DNA of 64,000 nucleotides from Lunularia cruciata (GCA_948567375.1 OX419755.1:25560517-25624516), one strand, 5' to 3'; shown: positions 11,100-23,822, numbered from the stretch's first letter. The notes: generated by a model not told the origin, from the sequence alone. Numbers and translations: made by a program.

Positions 11100-12420
11100 A
11101 TTGAAGGATGTGGTAGATGAGTTTCAAGATGTCTTTCTCGATGATCTACCCTCAAGATTACCACAAAAAAGGCGAGTTGATCACAAAATTGAGACACTCC
11201 TGGGAAAGACACCTCCTTGTTAGGCCCCATATCGCTATCACCTCATGAGTTGGAGGAGTGTAAGACTCAACTTGAGGAGATGCTGCAAAAAGGGTTCATC
11301 CAACCTAGCATATCACCATATGAGGCCCTATCTTGTTTGTGAAGAAGAAGGATGGTACAATGCGCATGTGCATTGACTATCAGGGTCTCAATCAGCAAAT
11401 AGTGAAGAAAAAATACCCCTTACCTCGCATGGATGACCTGTTTGATTAACTCCATGGAGAGAGATACTTCACCAAATTGGACTTGCAGAGCGGTTACAAT
11501 CAAATTCGAATTGTAGAAGAAGATGTGTACAAAACTGCCTTTCAAACCAGGTATGGCCACTTTGAGTATCTTGTGATGCTTTTTGGCCTCACCAATGCAC
11601 CTGCCACTTTCATGACTCTAATGAATGACATATTCCGTCCATACTTGGATAAGTCTGCTATTGTCTTCTTGGATGATATCTTAGTATATAGTAGCATGAT
11701 GATAGAACACAAACAACATCTACGAGAGGTCCTCCAGATTCTAAGACAGAATCAATTGTACGCCAAAATCTCAAAGTGTGAGTTTGGCAAGTCTAAAGTA
11801 GACTACTTGGGGCATAGAGTAAGTGCAGATGGCATTCAAGTATTGACAGATAAAATAGAGGTCATTCAAAAATGGAGTGCCCCAAAAGATCAGACTCAAC
11901 TTAAGAGCTTCTTGGGGTTGACGGGATTCTATCGTAGATTTGTCAAGGATTTCTCCAAGGTTGCACAGCCTTTAACGACACTACTTGGCAAGGGGAAGAA
12001 GTGGACATGGGGAACTGCACAAGAGTTGGCCTTTCAAGAATTGAAGGCCACCTTGCTACATGCACCAATCTTGAAGTGGTATGACCCAAAATGTCTAATA
12101 AAGTTGGCTACAAATGCATTAGGCGTAGCAATAGGAGCAGTCCTACAACAAGAGTGGCATGACGGATGGCATCCAATTGGATATTTCTCTTGAAAGTTGT
12201 TACCGGTAGAGCACAACTACCACACCACAAAACAAGAAGAGTTGGCCATCGTTCTAGCAACCAAGCATTGGAAGCACTACCTGGGCGAGAAGGCATTTGT
12301 AGTAGAGACAAACCACAAACCTCTAGTCTACCTCAAGACGCAGAAGGATCTATCTCGTCGCCAAATTTGGTGGGCAGAGTGGTGACAACGCTTCAACATG
12401 ACAATCACCTTCATGGAAGG
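11100..12420 (+). pseudogene. C reverse transcriptase and RNase H
   Basis: RT blocks: '[21 protein letters not shown]', '[16 protein letters not shown]' and the catalytic '[11 protein letters not shown]' near 11665-11695. The RT thumb follows with '[17 protein letters not shown]' and '[19 protein letters not shown]'. RNase H follows from about 12090 ('[11 protein letters not shown]', 'HNYHTTKQEELAIV', 'VVETNHKPLVYL'). Order and spacing are those of Ty3/Gypsy Pol. RT copies the genomic RNA and RNase H removes the template. Fossil with a few breaks, though 11477-12193 is still open for 238 codons. Confidence 0.92.
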
Positions 12421-12599
12421 TAAGAAGCAACTTGCAGATGCATGCACCCGCATGCCAATGGCAAACAACTTGGTGGCAGAGGTTAAGATTAACCCTAAAT
12501 TCTGGCAAGAGATTTTGGTTGCTACAAAAATTGATCCACAGATTGTAGAAGCACAATCATCCAAAGGTGTCACCAGCACCCAAGGACTCACCTTTTGGG

Positions 12600-13740
12600 A
12601 TGGCAGATTATGGATCCCAAATGTCCCAGAATTATGCATCACCATTCTAGCAGAATGTCATGATTCAGCCATTGCAGCTCATGTCGGAGTGGATAAGACC
12701 TTGGATGCAGTCAAGCGCCATTACTATTGGCCCAAGATGAGCAACAACGTGATGGACTATGTGCGCATCTGCCTACTTTGTCAACAGAACAAAGCCTCTA
12801 ATCAAGCTCCTGCAGGGCTCCTTCAACCTCTTCCCACTCCTACCCAACGTTGGGAACAAGTGAGTATGGATCTCATTTGTGAATTACCCAAGACAACCTC
12901 AGGGTTTGACTCCATTGTGGTCTTTGTGGACTGGCTCAACAAAATGATTCATGTATGCCCTACCACCAAGGAGGTGATCCCTCCACAACTAGCTCAATTA
13001 TACTTAGATGCAGTCTTTGCTCACCATGGCTTGTCTAGAGTACTCATCACCAATAGAGGCACCCAATTCACCAATTTGTTTTAGTGAACACTCTTTGGTT
13101 TCTTCAAAACCAAGTTGGCCATGTCCACAGCTTACCACCCACAAACAGATGGCCAAACAAAGCGGGCTAATTGCATGATTGAAGACATGTTACGTAGCTT
13201 CACCTTAGAAGAGCAAGAGAGGCGAGACACCCTACTTCCGTTGGTGGAATTCACTTACAACAATTCAGTGAATGCATCCACCCAGGTCACTCTGTTCTTC
13301 CTCATGTATGGTGAGCATCCCTTCACACCTTCTAGTTTGATGAAGATCCATCCAATGGCTACCAAGGTCGATGCAGTCAACACATTTGTTTCTAGAATCC
13401 AACAAGGTGTGGAGAGCGCCAAGCACAGATTATAGATTGTGCAAAATTGACAAAAGCAGTATGCTGATGCACACCATAGGCGCATGGAGTTCAATGTTGG
13501 GGATCAAGTGTGGCTATCGACAACCAACCTCACATTAGTTGGACCTCGTAAGCTCAGACCTTGTTTTATTGGGCCTTTCTTGATTCTTTGTCGCATCGGC
13601 GTTGTGGCCTATCACCTTGAGCTACCACCACACATGAAGATCCATCCAGTGTTCCATGTCTCCCTACTACGCAGATATGCTCCCCGATCAAGCCAAGGTC
13701 ATTTCACACAAGACGTTCGACCTTGTCCGACACTCATTGA
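12600..13740 (+). pseudogene. C integrase
   Basis: DDE integrase with an N-terminal zinc-binding block ('HVGVDKTLDAVKRHYYWPKM...YVRICLLCQQNK') near 12680-12800 and the core ('MDLICELPKTTSGFDSIVVFVDWL', 'SRVLITNRGTQFTN', 'STAYHPQTDGQTKRANCMIEDML'). The GPY/F-type C-terminal segment follows ('FNVGDQVWLST', 'KLRPCFIGPFLIL', 'HMKIHPVFHVSLLRRY'). This segment leads straight into a chromodomain. Fossil, a few breaks. Confidence 0.92.
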
Positions 13741-13744
13741 TGGC

Positions 13745-13932
13745 ATATGAAGTGGAGTGGATTTTCCAAAAATGCATGTGTGGTACTCGCCATCTACGGG
13801 TGGACTATCTAGTACAATGAAAAGGTTACTCTCTCTATGAAGCAACCTGGGAGCATGCTGCCAATTTGGCATATGCACCGGTGTTGGTGCAAGCATTTGA
13901 GCAACAATTGCACAACGAGGATGTTGCATCTT
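13745..13932 (+). pseudogene. C chromodomain at the Pol C-terminus
   Basis: About 60 residues after the integrase tail with the chromodomain pattern 'EVEWIFQKCMCGTRHLRVDYLV', then 'KGYSLYEATWEHAANLAYAP' and 'VLVQAFEQQL'. In the family this module reads chromatin marks and directs integration. Its presence places C among the chromoviruses. It ends about 15 bp before the 3' LTR. Fossil. Confidence 0.85.
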
Positions 13933-13947
13933 AAAAGGAGGGAGGTC
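13931..13947 (+). promoter_or_regulatory. Polypurine tract of C
   Basis: 'ttaaaaggagggaggtc' directly before the 3' LTR: the RNase H-resistant primer site for plus-strand synthesis. Confidence 0.85.
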
Positions 13948-14687
13948 TATAATACCAAGAGCTAGCCATATGATCTAGATGTGAAATTTGGTTTGGTAAC
14001 ATCTAGAATGATTTTATACATAATGGTCAAAATAGATAAGATAGAAGTATGACCAAAAGAGTACTTCTACTAATAGGGCAGAAACCGAAATAGACTTGAG
14101 AACTTTAGAACCAATAGCTAGACATATGATTTAAAGGTGAGAATTGGTTTGGTAACATCTGGAAGGATGTTACACATGATGGAATAAACAGATCAGAAAG
14201 AGGTATCACCAAAAGGAGACTTCTACAAATAGAGTAGGAACCAAAATATGCCTGAAATCTTTGAAAGCAATTTTAGAGGCCTAAACGGATGAATTAGGCC
14301 TCAAAAATGTGCAAATTTCCCCTCCAAATGGACAAGAGGCTGGCCTTCCCTCCCCTCTCCTTTGTCTTGTCTATAGCTTTCCAATGGTACCTTACTCACG
14401 TGATTCTAAGATTTCTACAAGAAGATTCACTAAAAGATTCCCTCCGGTCAAAGCTTGTTTGACCAACCAGATAGAACCTAGACCAGACATGTCATCCATC
14501 CAAGTAAGTAATCCAAGGGTGGAGCTTGCTGACATGTCACCTATCTGTGTCCCTAATCCTATGGTGGAGCTTCCTTGGAGGAGATCCTCTTTGTCTATAT
14601 AATAAAGAGAAGGTGCTCCTTTGGGGCATCAAATGTTTGAGTGTGCAATCTATGTTTTCTCTCTTCTCTTGTCCTCGGAGTATAAAA
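13948..14687 (+). repeat. 3' LTR of C
   Basis: 740 bp, matching 8052-8827 with the same 156-bp internal tandem units (from about 13960 and 14116). It has a single copy of the 'ggctggccttccctcc' segment and the TATA-like 'tctatataataaag' at 14594-14607. Confidence 0.92.
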
Positions 14688-15089
14688 ACCTTCTTGACCA
14701 AGATTGGGAGGAAGAAGATATAAGACTAAGGAGCTGTGTGAAGTTTGTGGAATGGAAAGACTTCTAAAGAGCTATGATTGTAGTGAAACACTAGCAATTT
14801 TGGAGGCTTTAATGAAAGTTCTTTGAGAGAGTAGGAGTATTGCTACAGAAAACTACCTTTATAAGATAGTTCTCAAGATTAGTGATGAAAATAATCTTTC
14901 AATTGATGGATAAACTATCCATAAGAGTTTGCTTTTGGATTTGATTGTGCAATAGGAATACTTAAGCAACCTAAAAAATTTGTACTACCTAAGGTGGACT
15001 ACACTCAAATAGTGCTAGTCATGTATGTACTCCATTAGTTATAAGTATGAGGAAAAATAAAGAGAAAAAGAACGGTAGTGAGGGGCTAA

Positions 15090-16080
15090 GATGAGAAAAA
15101 TTCTAGTTTTTTTAGCAAAGATGGAAAAGATGTGGAGGCCTTTGTGAGAGACTTCAAGAGAGCTTGGATAGGAGACAATTAGAGGAGAAAGAATGAGAGG
15201 GCCTTGTTGCTATTGAACTTCTTTGAGGATGCAACTCTTAGATGATATGAATCAAAATACCAAAAGGAAGAGAGAAGAGATGGTCAAGAGGAGTCTTAGG
15301 AGAGTTTGGCTACAACACTCATTGAGAAATTCTTCTAAATGAAGTTATGAGATATTTATGAATGAATTTACCTTCCTTAAGCAAGGATATGGACAAAAAA
15401 TGAGAGAATTTGTAGAAAATAGAGAAGTTAGAGTCTCTATTTCACATAGTGTCAAGGTAGAGTGGTGATAATATAGTAGGAATAATTTCTTGGTGAGCAT
15501 ACCTCACCAAGAATTGTGAAGGAGGTTTGAAACCATAAATCCAATGTGAGGTGAGATATGAGAAACCTTCTTCCAAGGTAGAAGCTATCAAGATTGTAGT
15601 CTGTATGGAAGAGAGTTTGGAAGGAGATGAGAGTGATTTGGTGGTAAAGTAGATTGTTCATCCTCCACAAGTCTACAAATATGGTGTAGCTTCTGATCTT
15701 TTAGTGACAAGAGTTGCACCACAAGTAGTAGTTTCTTTGGTACTTGCACTACCAAAAGATCCACTTCAAACATTATGGAGTGACTTAAATATCTCAAGAT
15801 GCAATGTAATACAATTATGGGAGAAGAGAGAGGGGGATCAGAATGTTGGGAGAGGTCCCAGGGATTATGGGATTTATCTATATAGAGGATTCCAACCAAC
15901 CAATAATTTCAATGATAATAAATTTTTTGGTTTTGGAAGTAAAGGTCATATCCTAGGAAATTGTCCAAATTCTACTTACCATGGAAGAAGGGGTTATGAG
16001 AGGGCCAATAGAAGGAAGCAGGGAGGTGGTGAAGCCCAAGTAGTTCCTATTCCAAATAACATCCATAGATGTGATTGAGA
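15090..16080 (+). pseudogene. B2 gag
   Basis: Gag remnant of family B. The Gag core is visible as 'DVEAFVRDFKRAW', 'LLLNFFEDATLR' and 'KFMNEF'-like text (about 15125-15370). Near 15920-15975 is a zinc-knuckle block 'FGFGSKGHILGNCPN', and a basic tail follows ('GRRGYERANRRKQGGG'). It lies before the protease in the usual order. Fossil with many breaks. Confidence 0.7.
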
Positions 16081-16539
16081 GAAAGTATGAGAAGAGGGAG
16101 TGCTAAAACTCCAAAGGTCTTAACTTGGAGCTTTTGGCTTAAGAGAAGAAGAGAGTCTATTTTGCAGCTGACACACATTCCTCTCAAGGATTCACTCCTA
16201 GCAAGGGTTTTCCAATGCTTACAAGGAGTATTTGCACGACCATTTCAACACTATGAGCATCAAATGCTCCTAGGAAGAAGTTAGGAATGAATGATTTCTT
16301 GATCTCAAAGCAATGATGGGAATATAATGTTTTGGAGAATATTGGTAGTCACAAGCCCAAGATCATGGTTAGCCAATGCATTGTTTTGAATTCTAGCTTT
16401 GAATTCTAGCTTCTTGAGAAATGAACTTAGAGGTAGTTTAAGTTCTACAAGGAGCAAGAGAATCAAGAAGGCAAAAGGGAAGGCTTTAATATCAATGGGA
16501 GTGGTGGATGAAAAACTAGAACCATAAGAGGCTTGTGAA

Positions 16540-16870
16540 TATACCTCCAATATCAATGTAAGAATGAATGGTCATAACATCAAAGATGCACTTGTTGATA
16601 GAGGATATGTGATGAATGTTATGCTATAAAGGTTGATGAATAAGTAGGTTATGATACCCTCTAGACCTTCAACATTTCTGCTAAGCCTTGAAAACAAGAA
16701 AAACTATTTACAAATGAGGATAATAGACAAGTTGGTAGTTTTGGTTATGGAGGTTCAAAATCTCATGACCTTCCAAGTCTTGAAGGATTCAAGCTATGAT
16801 TTGCTACTTGAGAAACCATGGTTGAGAGAATTTTATGCAATATGTATTGATGACTCAAAGTGTACTTGAG
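16540..16870 (+). pseudogene. B2 aspartic protease
   Basis: Retropepsin remnant. The active-site area near 16590-16620 reads 'DALVDRGYVMNVM', where Tat/Athila-type elements show a (V/I)D(G/S)GSGVNVM-like motif. Downstream, 'VLVMEVQNLMTFQVLKDSSYDLLLEKPWL' matches the usual protease C-terminal half (YD.LLG..WL). Fossil. Confidence 0.65.
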
Positions 16871-17687
16871 AATTAGGTCATCAAACCATCAAGTTATAAT
16901 TCTTGTAACTATACTAACAATAACATTCAGATAAAACATCATTTGATTATTGAGATCCAATTTAAGTAAAGGAGATTCAAATTTGGACACAAGCATGGAA
17001 GAATAAACTCATCAAAGGAGGATGACTATGAATATGGTTCAAAATGTGCATCCTTTCTATGCCATAGATTTTGTGCCTAAGGTAGTTTAGAAGAGTTCTT
17101 CACCTCCGAGGTCGATATGCTCAGATCCAACTCTAGATCAGTTTTCAAACTGTAGATAGTAGCAACATGATCCATTTAAGCTCCAAAGTTCAATCTATAC
17201 ATAGTGTCCCAAATAACCAATACCATTCACCAATAGATCGTTTGACCACATTGGATCAAACACAAATGGATCTGCATAAATTACATGAATTGTTCCTCTT
17301 CTCTCCGCAAAGATGACTGAAGCACACACTATAGTGGTACACAAGTGAAAGAGAGAAGGTAAATACCCCTCAAAACACCACTATCTTCTTCAGATGAGCT
17401 CAATTCTTCCCTAACATGTATCTACCTAAAGGACCTTAAACAGGTTCTTAATAAATCAAAATTGACAATTAAGGAGAAAGAGAGTAGACTATCTACCCTC
17501 AAGTCTGGTCAAAATATTACCAAGAAGGAGATGGTATGATTTGAGGAGATTGTCCACAACTCAATCCTTGTGTTTGCTTTTAGTTACAAAGATCTAAAGG
17601 ATCTCATTAGAGGAGCACTAGATAGAAGTAGAGTCACATGCAAGACCAATCCACCAAAAGCAACATTGCATTAGCCCACCAATAGCT

Positions 17688-18800
17688 TTGACTATGAAAG
17701 AGGAGATTGATATGCTCAAAGAGGTTGGTTTTATCTTTGAGGTGGAGAATTTAGAATGGGTGTCTCCAATTGTCATTGTTAAGAAGAAGAATTGTAAGTC
17801 TTGGGTATATATAGATCACAAGAAGCTCAATATTATTACTACTAAGGACTTCTATGCTTTGTTATTTATTGATGAGATTTTGGAGGAGGTTGCAACTCAT
17901 GAGAGGTATAGTTTTGGACATAGTTATAGTGGATATAACCATATCAAGATTGCAATGTAGCATCAACTCCTCACCACATTCACACAAACCTTGGAGAACT
18001 TATGCATGCAAGGTCATGCCTTTTGGACTTTGTAATAATCCAACCACATTTCAAAGCTTTGTGAACAAGGTGTTTGAACCTCTAATTTGGAAAATTGTAA
18101 GAGATTTCATTGATGACTTTTGTGTCTATGGGAACAAAAGGTAGCATATTGAGGATTTGATCAAGGTCCTACAATGCTTGTATGAGACAAATGTATCACT
18201 CAACCAAAAGAAGTGCACCTTTGGTTTAAAAAGTGCTTACTTTTGAGGCATATCATTTCCAAGGATTGAATAGCAATAGATCCTAAAAAGATAAGAAAAA
18301 TCTCAAAGCTTCATCCCCTTCAAGTTTGACAAAGTTGTGCCAATTCTTAAGGATGGTTGAGTACTTTAGGAGATTAATCTTCTTATTTCCAACAATGCTT
18401 ATGCATTGACCATTTGCATGAAGAAGGGTGTAGAGTACATGGCAATTTTAGATTTCAAGAAGACTCTCAAAGCTTTTGAGGAGCTCAAGCAATCCCTTGT
18501 GATGGCTCTAGTTCTTGCTAAACTTGATTGGAGTAAGCCTTTCATCATTTACATTAATGCTTCTAATGTAGCTATAGGATGCAATCCTAGTCAATCAGAT
18601 CAAGATGGACATGATTTTCCAAAAGTGTATGCTAGTAGACAAATGATCTTAGCAGAGAGAAACTATTCAATCACAAGAAAAAAAGTTGGTAGTGATTTTT
18701 GGTCTCAAGAAATTTTGACACTACTTGATTGAAGGGAAGGCCACCATTATCATGGACCAAAAGGCTTTGAAGTACATCTTCAATGAGCCTAATGTGGAGC
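17688..18800 (+). pseudogene. B2 reverse transcriptase and RNase H
   Basis: RT begins with 'MKEEIDMLKEVGFIFEVEN' and 'EWVSPIVIVKKKN', then 'VYIDHKKLN', 'HERYSFGHSYSGYNHIKIAM', 'VMPFGLCNNPTTFQSFVNKVF' and the catalytic 'DFIDDFCVYG' (18102-18131). RNase H follows with 'KPFIIYINASNVAIG' and 'YASRQMILAERNYS'. The style (CVYG after xDD, GYSGYNxI) is that of non-chromoviral plant Gypsy elements. Fossil with many breaks. Confidence 0.88.
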
Positions 18801-18819
18801 CTAATGTGAGAGCCTGATC

Positions 18820-19925
18820 TTGCCTTGCAGCAAGATCTCAACCGTATACAATGGTGGAAGAGAAATTTTTTTCACCAAGGAGCAGATGGTCTACTTTGAA
18901 GAACAGTAATTAAGGAGTAGTCTACCTACTTGTGAAGGAGTTTCATGATGGTTTGGTATGTGGGGGTCAATCTTCATGAAAGGTGACCACTTTCAAGATT
19001 CTAGATGTAGGAGGATTTTCAAGGATTGTATTGATGATTGCAACACTTGTAATGGTTTTCAAGCTTTTGCTAGAAATTCTACCTCCACTCTATCTCTTAG
19101 ATCAATTCCATTGCTAGGACCTTTTGGGAAGTAGAGAATTGAATTTTTAGGTCTTTTCATTAACTCCAAGGAACAATTGGTACATTATGCTAGTTACTAA
19201 TTACATTACCAATTGGGTTGAGGCTAGATCATTGAGAAACAAGAATAAAGATGAAGTTGGTAGATTTCTTTATGATTGCATCATCATTAGGTTTGGTTGC
19301 CCTTTGGAGCTAGTTTCTAATAGAGGAAGAGTGTTTATAAGAAGCATCAATATAGCCATGCTACAACATTTCACTATCATATATCGAGTGACTACATCCT
19401 ATAAGCTAAACTCCAATGGCTTGGTGGAGAGAACCAATCAAACCTTGGTATGATTTAGGCCAAAGATGAAAAAATAGGAGTTAAATATCATATAGAAAAG
19501 AATATTCATGTAGTTCTATGGGAGTGTATGACAACCATGAAGACATCCACCAAATAATCCCGCTTTTATTTGGTATATGGTATTGAATTGACTTTAAATA
19601 TTTGATTTACTACTTTTCAAATCATTCATAGGAAATTTAACAAAGCACCATGAGGTGATGTAGAGAAGTCAAGGAAGAATCAACTCATTGAATTGGAAGA
19701 GGCAAGAGCAATTGCTATGGGTTGAGTAAAATAAGCCCAAAGAAACAAAAGGAGAGCTATAACAAGAGGCAAGGCCAAAAGAAGGTAGATCTTTCCAAGG
19801 AAGGTGATTGGGCAATTCTTCTTTACTCCATTCTATTGCAGAGGGTGGAAGATTTTGCTAGGTACTTTGGACCTTTCATAGTGGAGAAGGTGTGGAGAAA
19901 TTACACTATAATCTCAAGGAAGTGA
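18820..19925 (+). pseudogene. B2 integrase
   Basis: Zinc-binding remnant near 19010-19060 ('DDCNTCNGFQAF'), core blocks 'MLVTNYITNWVEARSLRNKN', 'RFGCPLELVSNRGRVFI' and 'NSNGLVERTNQTLV' (19187-19453), and a C-terminal segment ('GDWAILLYSILLQRVEDF', 'FGPFIVEKVW') to 19925. About 110 bp of noncoding sequence with a purine-rich end precedes the 3' LTR. Fossil, several breaks. Confidence 0.85.
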
Positions 19926-20037
19926 GAAGAACATAGGATGGGAAGATAGGACACCATGACAAATTGAATTTGTGTCACAAAAGTTAAAGGGAACTTCATT
20001 CTAAGGACAAAATGAAATCTTAGTCCAGTAGGGTAAA

Positions 20038-20720
20038 TGTAACACCCATTGGTGCATGTATGCTTTATTGGGATATTTAATGTGGCATTGTAAGTAGTTG
20101 AAGATATTATTTATATGGAGTTTAACCAATTTTCTATATTAGTCATGATTAGCTAGAGTTATCATGCCAAGATAGAGGTGATTCTACTTTAGAGAAAGGT
20201 GAAAGAGTGAGCACCCTTATTTTGGACTCTAGTGTATTGACTTTGTATTATTTATAGATGTTTTGTTTTGAAGAATGAGTTGAGAACTCTTGGATCCATA
20301 AGTTTTTTTTGGTTTGGATTTTTCAATAGTCTAACGATAGCCCATGTGAATGAATTCTTTGACTTAGTTGTTGTGTCAAGATAAGACACACAACATGCTT
20401 AGGAGATAATTCCCATGAGTTTGGATATTCCCTTAGACTCTTGACTTTATATGAATTTTTTTTGCCTACTAACTTTGGTGTATAACTATTTCACAAGTGT
20501 ATAAAATTAGGGATGAGGAGTTACTCATCATCCTTTTATTGCAACTATCTCTCTTTCATTGAGTTCTCTAATGAGCAATGGCTTGAGTCTTGGAGGTGCC
20601 TTGGAGTTTAAGCCTTTGAAGAGTATGATAGAGGTTGGATTCTTTGCTTTCTAAGTCCATGATGTACTACCTTAGTAGCTATCAAAGGCTCATCTTGAGT
20701 AAGAGACTGGCCAGCTTATA
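20038..20720 (+). repeat. 3' LTR of B2
   Basis: 683 bp, TGTAACACCC...AGCTTATA. It is the inverted match of 1242-1934 and 54797-55477. Purine-rich 'ccagtagggtaaa' lies directly upstream as polypurine tract. The right flank is a D-like sequence, so B2 seems to have landed in an older D unit. The left flank of B2 is off the window, so the duplication cannot be checked. Confidence 0.85.
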
Positions 20721-22540
20721 GATCCTACTATGTGGATCACATAAATTGGTACCTACAACTTACGTGATTGAAAAGAGCTCTTTCTCTCAATCAACTGAAG
20801 GGCTCCAAAGGTGCTTCTCCTTTTTTGTGTCCACTTCTTCCACTTTCTCTACCGTCTTCTTAAGCTCCTTTTCTTTGCCTTTGTGTCCTTCTTTGGTCCT
20901 ATGGCTACCTTTGGCCTCAACCACTTCTTTGGTCTTTGTGTTTGATGGTCCTACTTCTTGATCTTGGATGCCTTTGGAGTAGACTTCTTCTTCAAGGGGA
21001 GATCTCTTTTAACCTTCTTTTCTTTGACTGACTTTTCCTTTTATGCACTTTTCTCTTCTTCTGATGAGATAGATAGTGTGTCTTCATATTGGTTGACTTC
21101 TTCTTTGGATCTTGATGCTTTGGACTAAAGCAAGGTGAACTAATTCTCCTCTTCCTCGGCCTTTGAATCTTTAACCTCCTCTTTAGAAGATACATCAATC
21201 ACTTGTAGATTCATCCGTAGTGCCTTGGAGAAAGTTTGAAATCTTGTGGGTGTTGATCACTTCTTCTTCTTGATGGTGGTAGTCCTTACTTCATCCACCT
21301 CTACAAACTTGCTTGTTTGGGCATACTTTTCATTGGTAATTCAATATTTCTTGATCATTGCCTTCCCTTTTGGTTCAAATTGAAGTAGCCCTTGGATGTC
21401 AATGTGAGTGGAATTTCTTTTACTCCTCCTTGGTAAGGAGGTTTAACTCCATGTAGAAGTGTATTGCAAAGGATGAAAGATATGTTACCCTATTGTACTC
21501 CTCCAATCCTTTGAGTATGCTCTTTGTCTACACATAAAACATATGGGCTCCATTCATTTCTTGACCTTGGTACATGTATTTGGAGAAGATAGCTTGATTG
21601 TTATTCAAGTATGTTGTACTCTTGGGCTTGAACAACTTCATAATTGCTTCTACATTAACACTTTGGGCTAGGTCATTATAACTCCCAACCCTCAATCCAT
21701 CATTTGTTCTTGGCTCATTGAAGGAAGTACTTAAGGCCTTCTCTAATGCTACATTGGGTTGGTTGTATTAGACATCGATGATTATTGCACTAAGTTGCAA
21801 GTTTGTTGGACCATGAATGTTCCACTAATGTTCCTTAGTCCATGCCATTAAATTACCTCAAAGGTCTCTTGCATACTTCTTTACTCAATGCCTAATTTCT
21901 ATGGTGAGGGAATTATTGCTAAGATCTCAATTCTAGGGCAAGAAGGCAAGATGATTCCTCAAAATCACTTTGGCTCTACAATGCACTACCTATTTGTTGA
22001 GGATTGGTGACTCAAAGAATGACCCTAAACTGTCTTTCTTTGCTTTGGAGTGACCACCATGTTTATTATCTAGTGGTGAGGTCAAAGGCAAAGGTAAAGG
22101 CTAGAGATCAAAGGTAACAAAGAATTGTGAATGCTTGGAATCTCTAAATGTTTCTTTGGCTTGCAACTGAAATTGACTATAGAATGTGAAATTTAGTCAA
22201 AGTGCACTTGAATTCATAGTCATAAGCAATCAATGATTGAGTAGTGGATGGGAGGTCACAAAACACATGCAAGCTCTTTTTTTGGTAGTTCTTCTCCACA
22301 AATGCAAAGCCTTCCATAGATACAAATAGTTATCCTTAAATACAAAATTTCTTTGCAAGTTGATTTTTATCTAAGTAGTGGCACATTCAAATTAATGTGT
22401 GTCCTTTGGATGCAACAATGTCCAGGCCAAAGATCTTTGAGCAAATGGTCTTTGTATGATAAGGCCTTTGCACTTGTACTCTTTGTCTTTGCTTATTCTT
22501 AAGACTTCACACATTCAGGACTATATCTTTGGAGTGCAAT
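20721..22540 (-). mobile_element. D8, divergent D-family piece
   Basis: On the minus strand a D-type globular block is seen near 21430-21660 ('VEAIMKLFKPKSTTYLNNNQAIF', 'IHFYMELNLL'), parallel to the D4 block 'IMGAMMAMFKPKQTTYV...QAVFF...AHFYFGLNLL'. A Lys-rich stretch follows toward 20800 ('KRRLKIQRPRKRRI'). No terminal motif was found on either side, and the coiled-coil region is not present next to it. It is clearly more divergent than D1-D7, so an older or sister family. Broken. Confidence 0.5.
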
Positions 22541-22849
22541 CTTTCATACTTTTTCCTTCTTGCATTTGTTTGTACAACTATATTTTGAAAATCTATTAAG
22601 TATTATTTTGGTCTGAAAAAGTGAGTAACCTAGCATATACTTATGAAAAAAAATTGAAAAAGGCATCTTTTCAAAAATTAAGATACCATAAATATTCCTT
22701 CCTTCAATTGAAGAAAAGGTGACAATTTTTGTCATTTGTAAATTGTTACATCCTCCAGAGATATCCATGAAACATAATATGTGATTTTGTAAGGGATGTT
22801 AGCTTCAATTATCAGCCATTGTGCAAAATTGTGCCAAGATGGTAAGTGG
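22541..22849. other. Unassigned AT-rich stretch
   Basis: No coding homology, repeat end or RNA gene recognised. It could be the outer part of D8 or of the E-like piece that follows. Confidence 0.5.
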
Positions 22850-23760
22850 ACAAATATTACATGTGCTAATCAATCAATTGTTAATAGACATCCAAATCTT
22901 GTCCCTAACCTTGAATTATATATCATACATATATATACTAGAATGTTGATTTCTCATGTTTAAATTCAAATTTTATTGACAAATACGTTGTGATAGTGCA
23001 TTGGGAATCAAATTATAGTGGTAGGGATAAAAATTGACATAGAACTTTATAAGTTTGTACTCAAGTTTGATTTCAAACAATTGTAGTTGTTCCTCCTATT
23101 AATGATCCTAACTCGTAATGTGCTCCAATTGTTTATAAAAAGGGTTTGGATTGGTATGCATAATCAATTATTTCCAAAGGAGATAATCTCCACACCTTTG
23201 TTAATGTACTATTTCAAGCTGTTCTTGATCTCAAGTGGAATCATTTCTTCCTATTGCATATAATTATTGAGATACAAAGGAAATAGGATGTAATCCATTT
23301 GGAAATTCTAGCTACATCAAAACTCCAATCACAAGGTTAGAAGCATCAAAATCAAGTACACAAGGTAATTGAGGATCATGTGGTTGGAGAATGGGTTGTG
23401 AATACATCATATCCTTAAGTTTTTTGAATGCTTCTTCATGCTTGGTGGTGGTTCTTCATGCTTGCTCCACTAAAAGATTATTTTCTTTCCTAAGAGAGTA
23501 GTTAATATATTGATATCTCCTACTATGACTCTTTATTTCCCTTATCATCATACTCCAAGACCTCCAATTGGACAATTGGTTGAAGTTGTTCATTCTTGCT
23601 TGGACTTTCATCAATGCAATGTCCAATTTGGCAACAATAGAAACAACTACCATTTTGTTGCAACTGTTCTTGGTTTATTGTGCTAAGTGGTCTTTCTTGG
23701 ATGACATCAATCTTCATTGGTGTTGATTCTTTCACCCATGCTTGGTTTATTTATAGGTTC
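22850..23760 (-). mobile_element. E-like Gypsy piece (RNase H region and gag zinc knuckle)
   Basis: 22960-23450 aligns directly with 50985-51420 (shared 'atctccacacctttgtta' and 'aaggttagaagcatcaaaat'), which is the RNase H region of element E on the minus strand ('DASNFVIG'-type block). Next to it, 23456-23735 on the minus strand reads 'MKIDVIQERPL' and a zinc-knuckle block 'CFYCCQIGHCIDES', a Gag nucleocapsid. Broken fossil retaining two non-adjacent Gypsy parts. Confidence 0.6.
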
Positions 23761-23822
23761 TATGGAGACCTATGTCAAGACCAAGTTGTGACAACCAAGA
23801 AGTCAAAGCTCTAAGCCATCAC

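Larger units (their letters stand above)
8052..14687 (+). mobile_element. Chromovirus C (Ty3/Gypsy), near full length
   Basis: 6636 bp with both LTRs, PBS, gag, protease, RT, RNase H, integrase, chromodomain and polypurine tract in the standard Ty3/Gypsy order. Target duplication aactt (8047-8051) / acctt (14688-14692), one mismatch, and the flanks rejoin family B leader. A hand count over about 365 aligned LTR bases gives about 11 mismatches (near 3%). That means a younger insertion than families A or E; an age in years depends on an unknown substitution rate. Structurally whole, coding region broken, roughly ten breaks. Confidence 0.93.
4457..20720 (+). mobile_element. Ty3/Gypsy element B2, host of A-a, D1 and C
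   Basis: Plus-strand family B element whose 5' LTR is off the window. Own sequence: leader 4457-5025, 7915-8046 and from 14688; gag about 15090-16080; protease about 16540-16870; RT and RNase H about 17690-18800; integrase about 18820-19925; 3' LTR 20038-20720. Continuity of the leader across the insertions is shown by its inverted match to B1 at 1-830. Insertions are A-a (ending 4456), D1 (5026-7909) and C (8052-14687). No chromodomain was seen. The RT ('HERYSFGHSYSGYNHI') has the style of non-chromoviral plant Gypsy lineages (Tat/Athila side); that placement is tentative. Broken, with many breaks. Confidence 0.8.

Noticed and set aside
11477-12193. A 238-codon open frame as an active host RT-like gene
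   Set aside because: It is the surviving RT part of chromovirus C, framed by LTRs and a target duplication.
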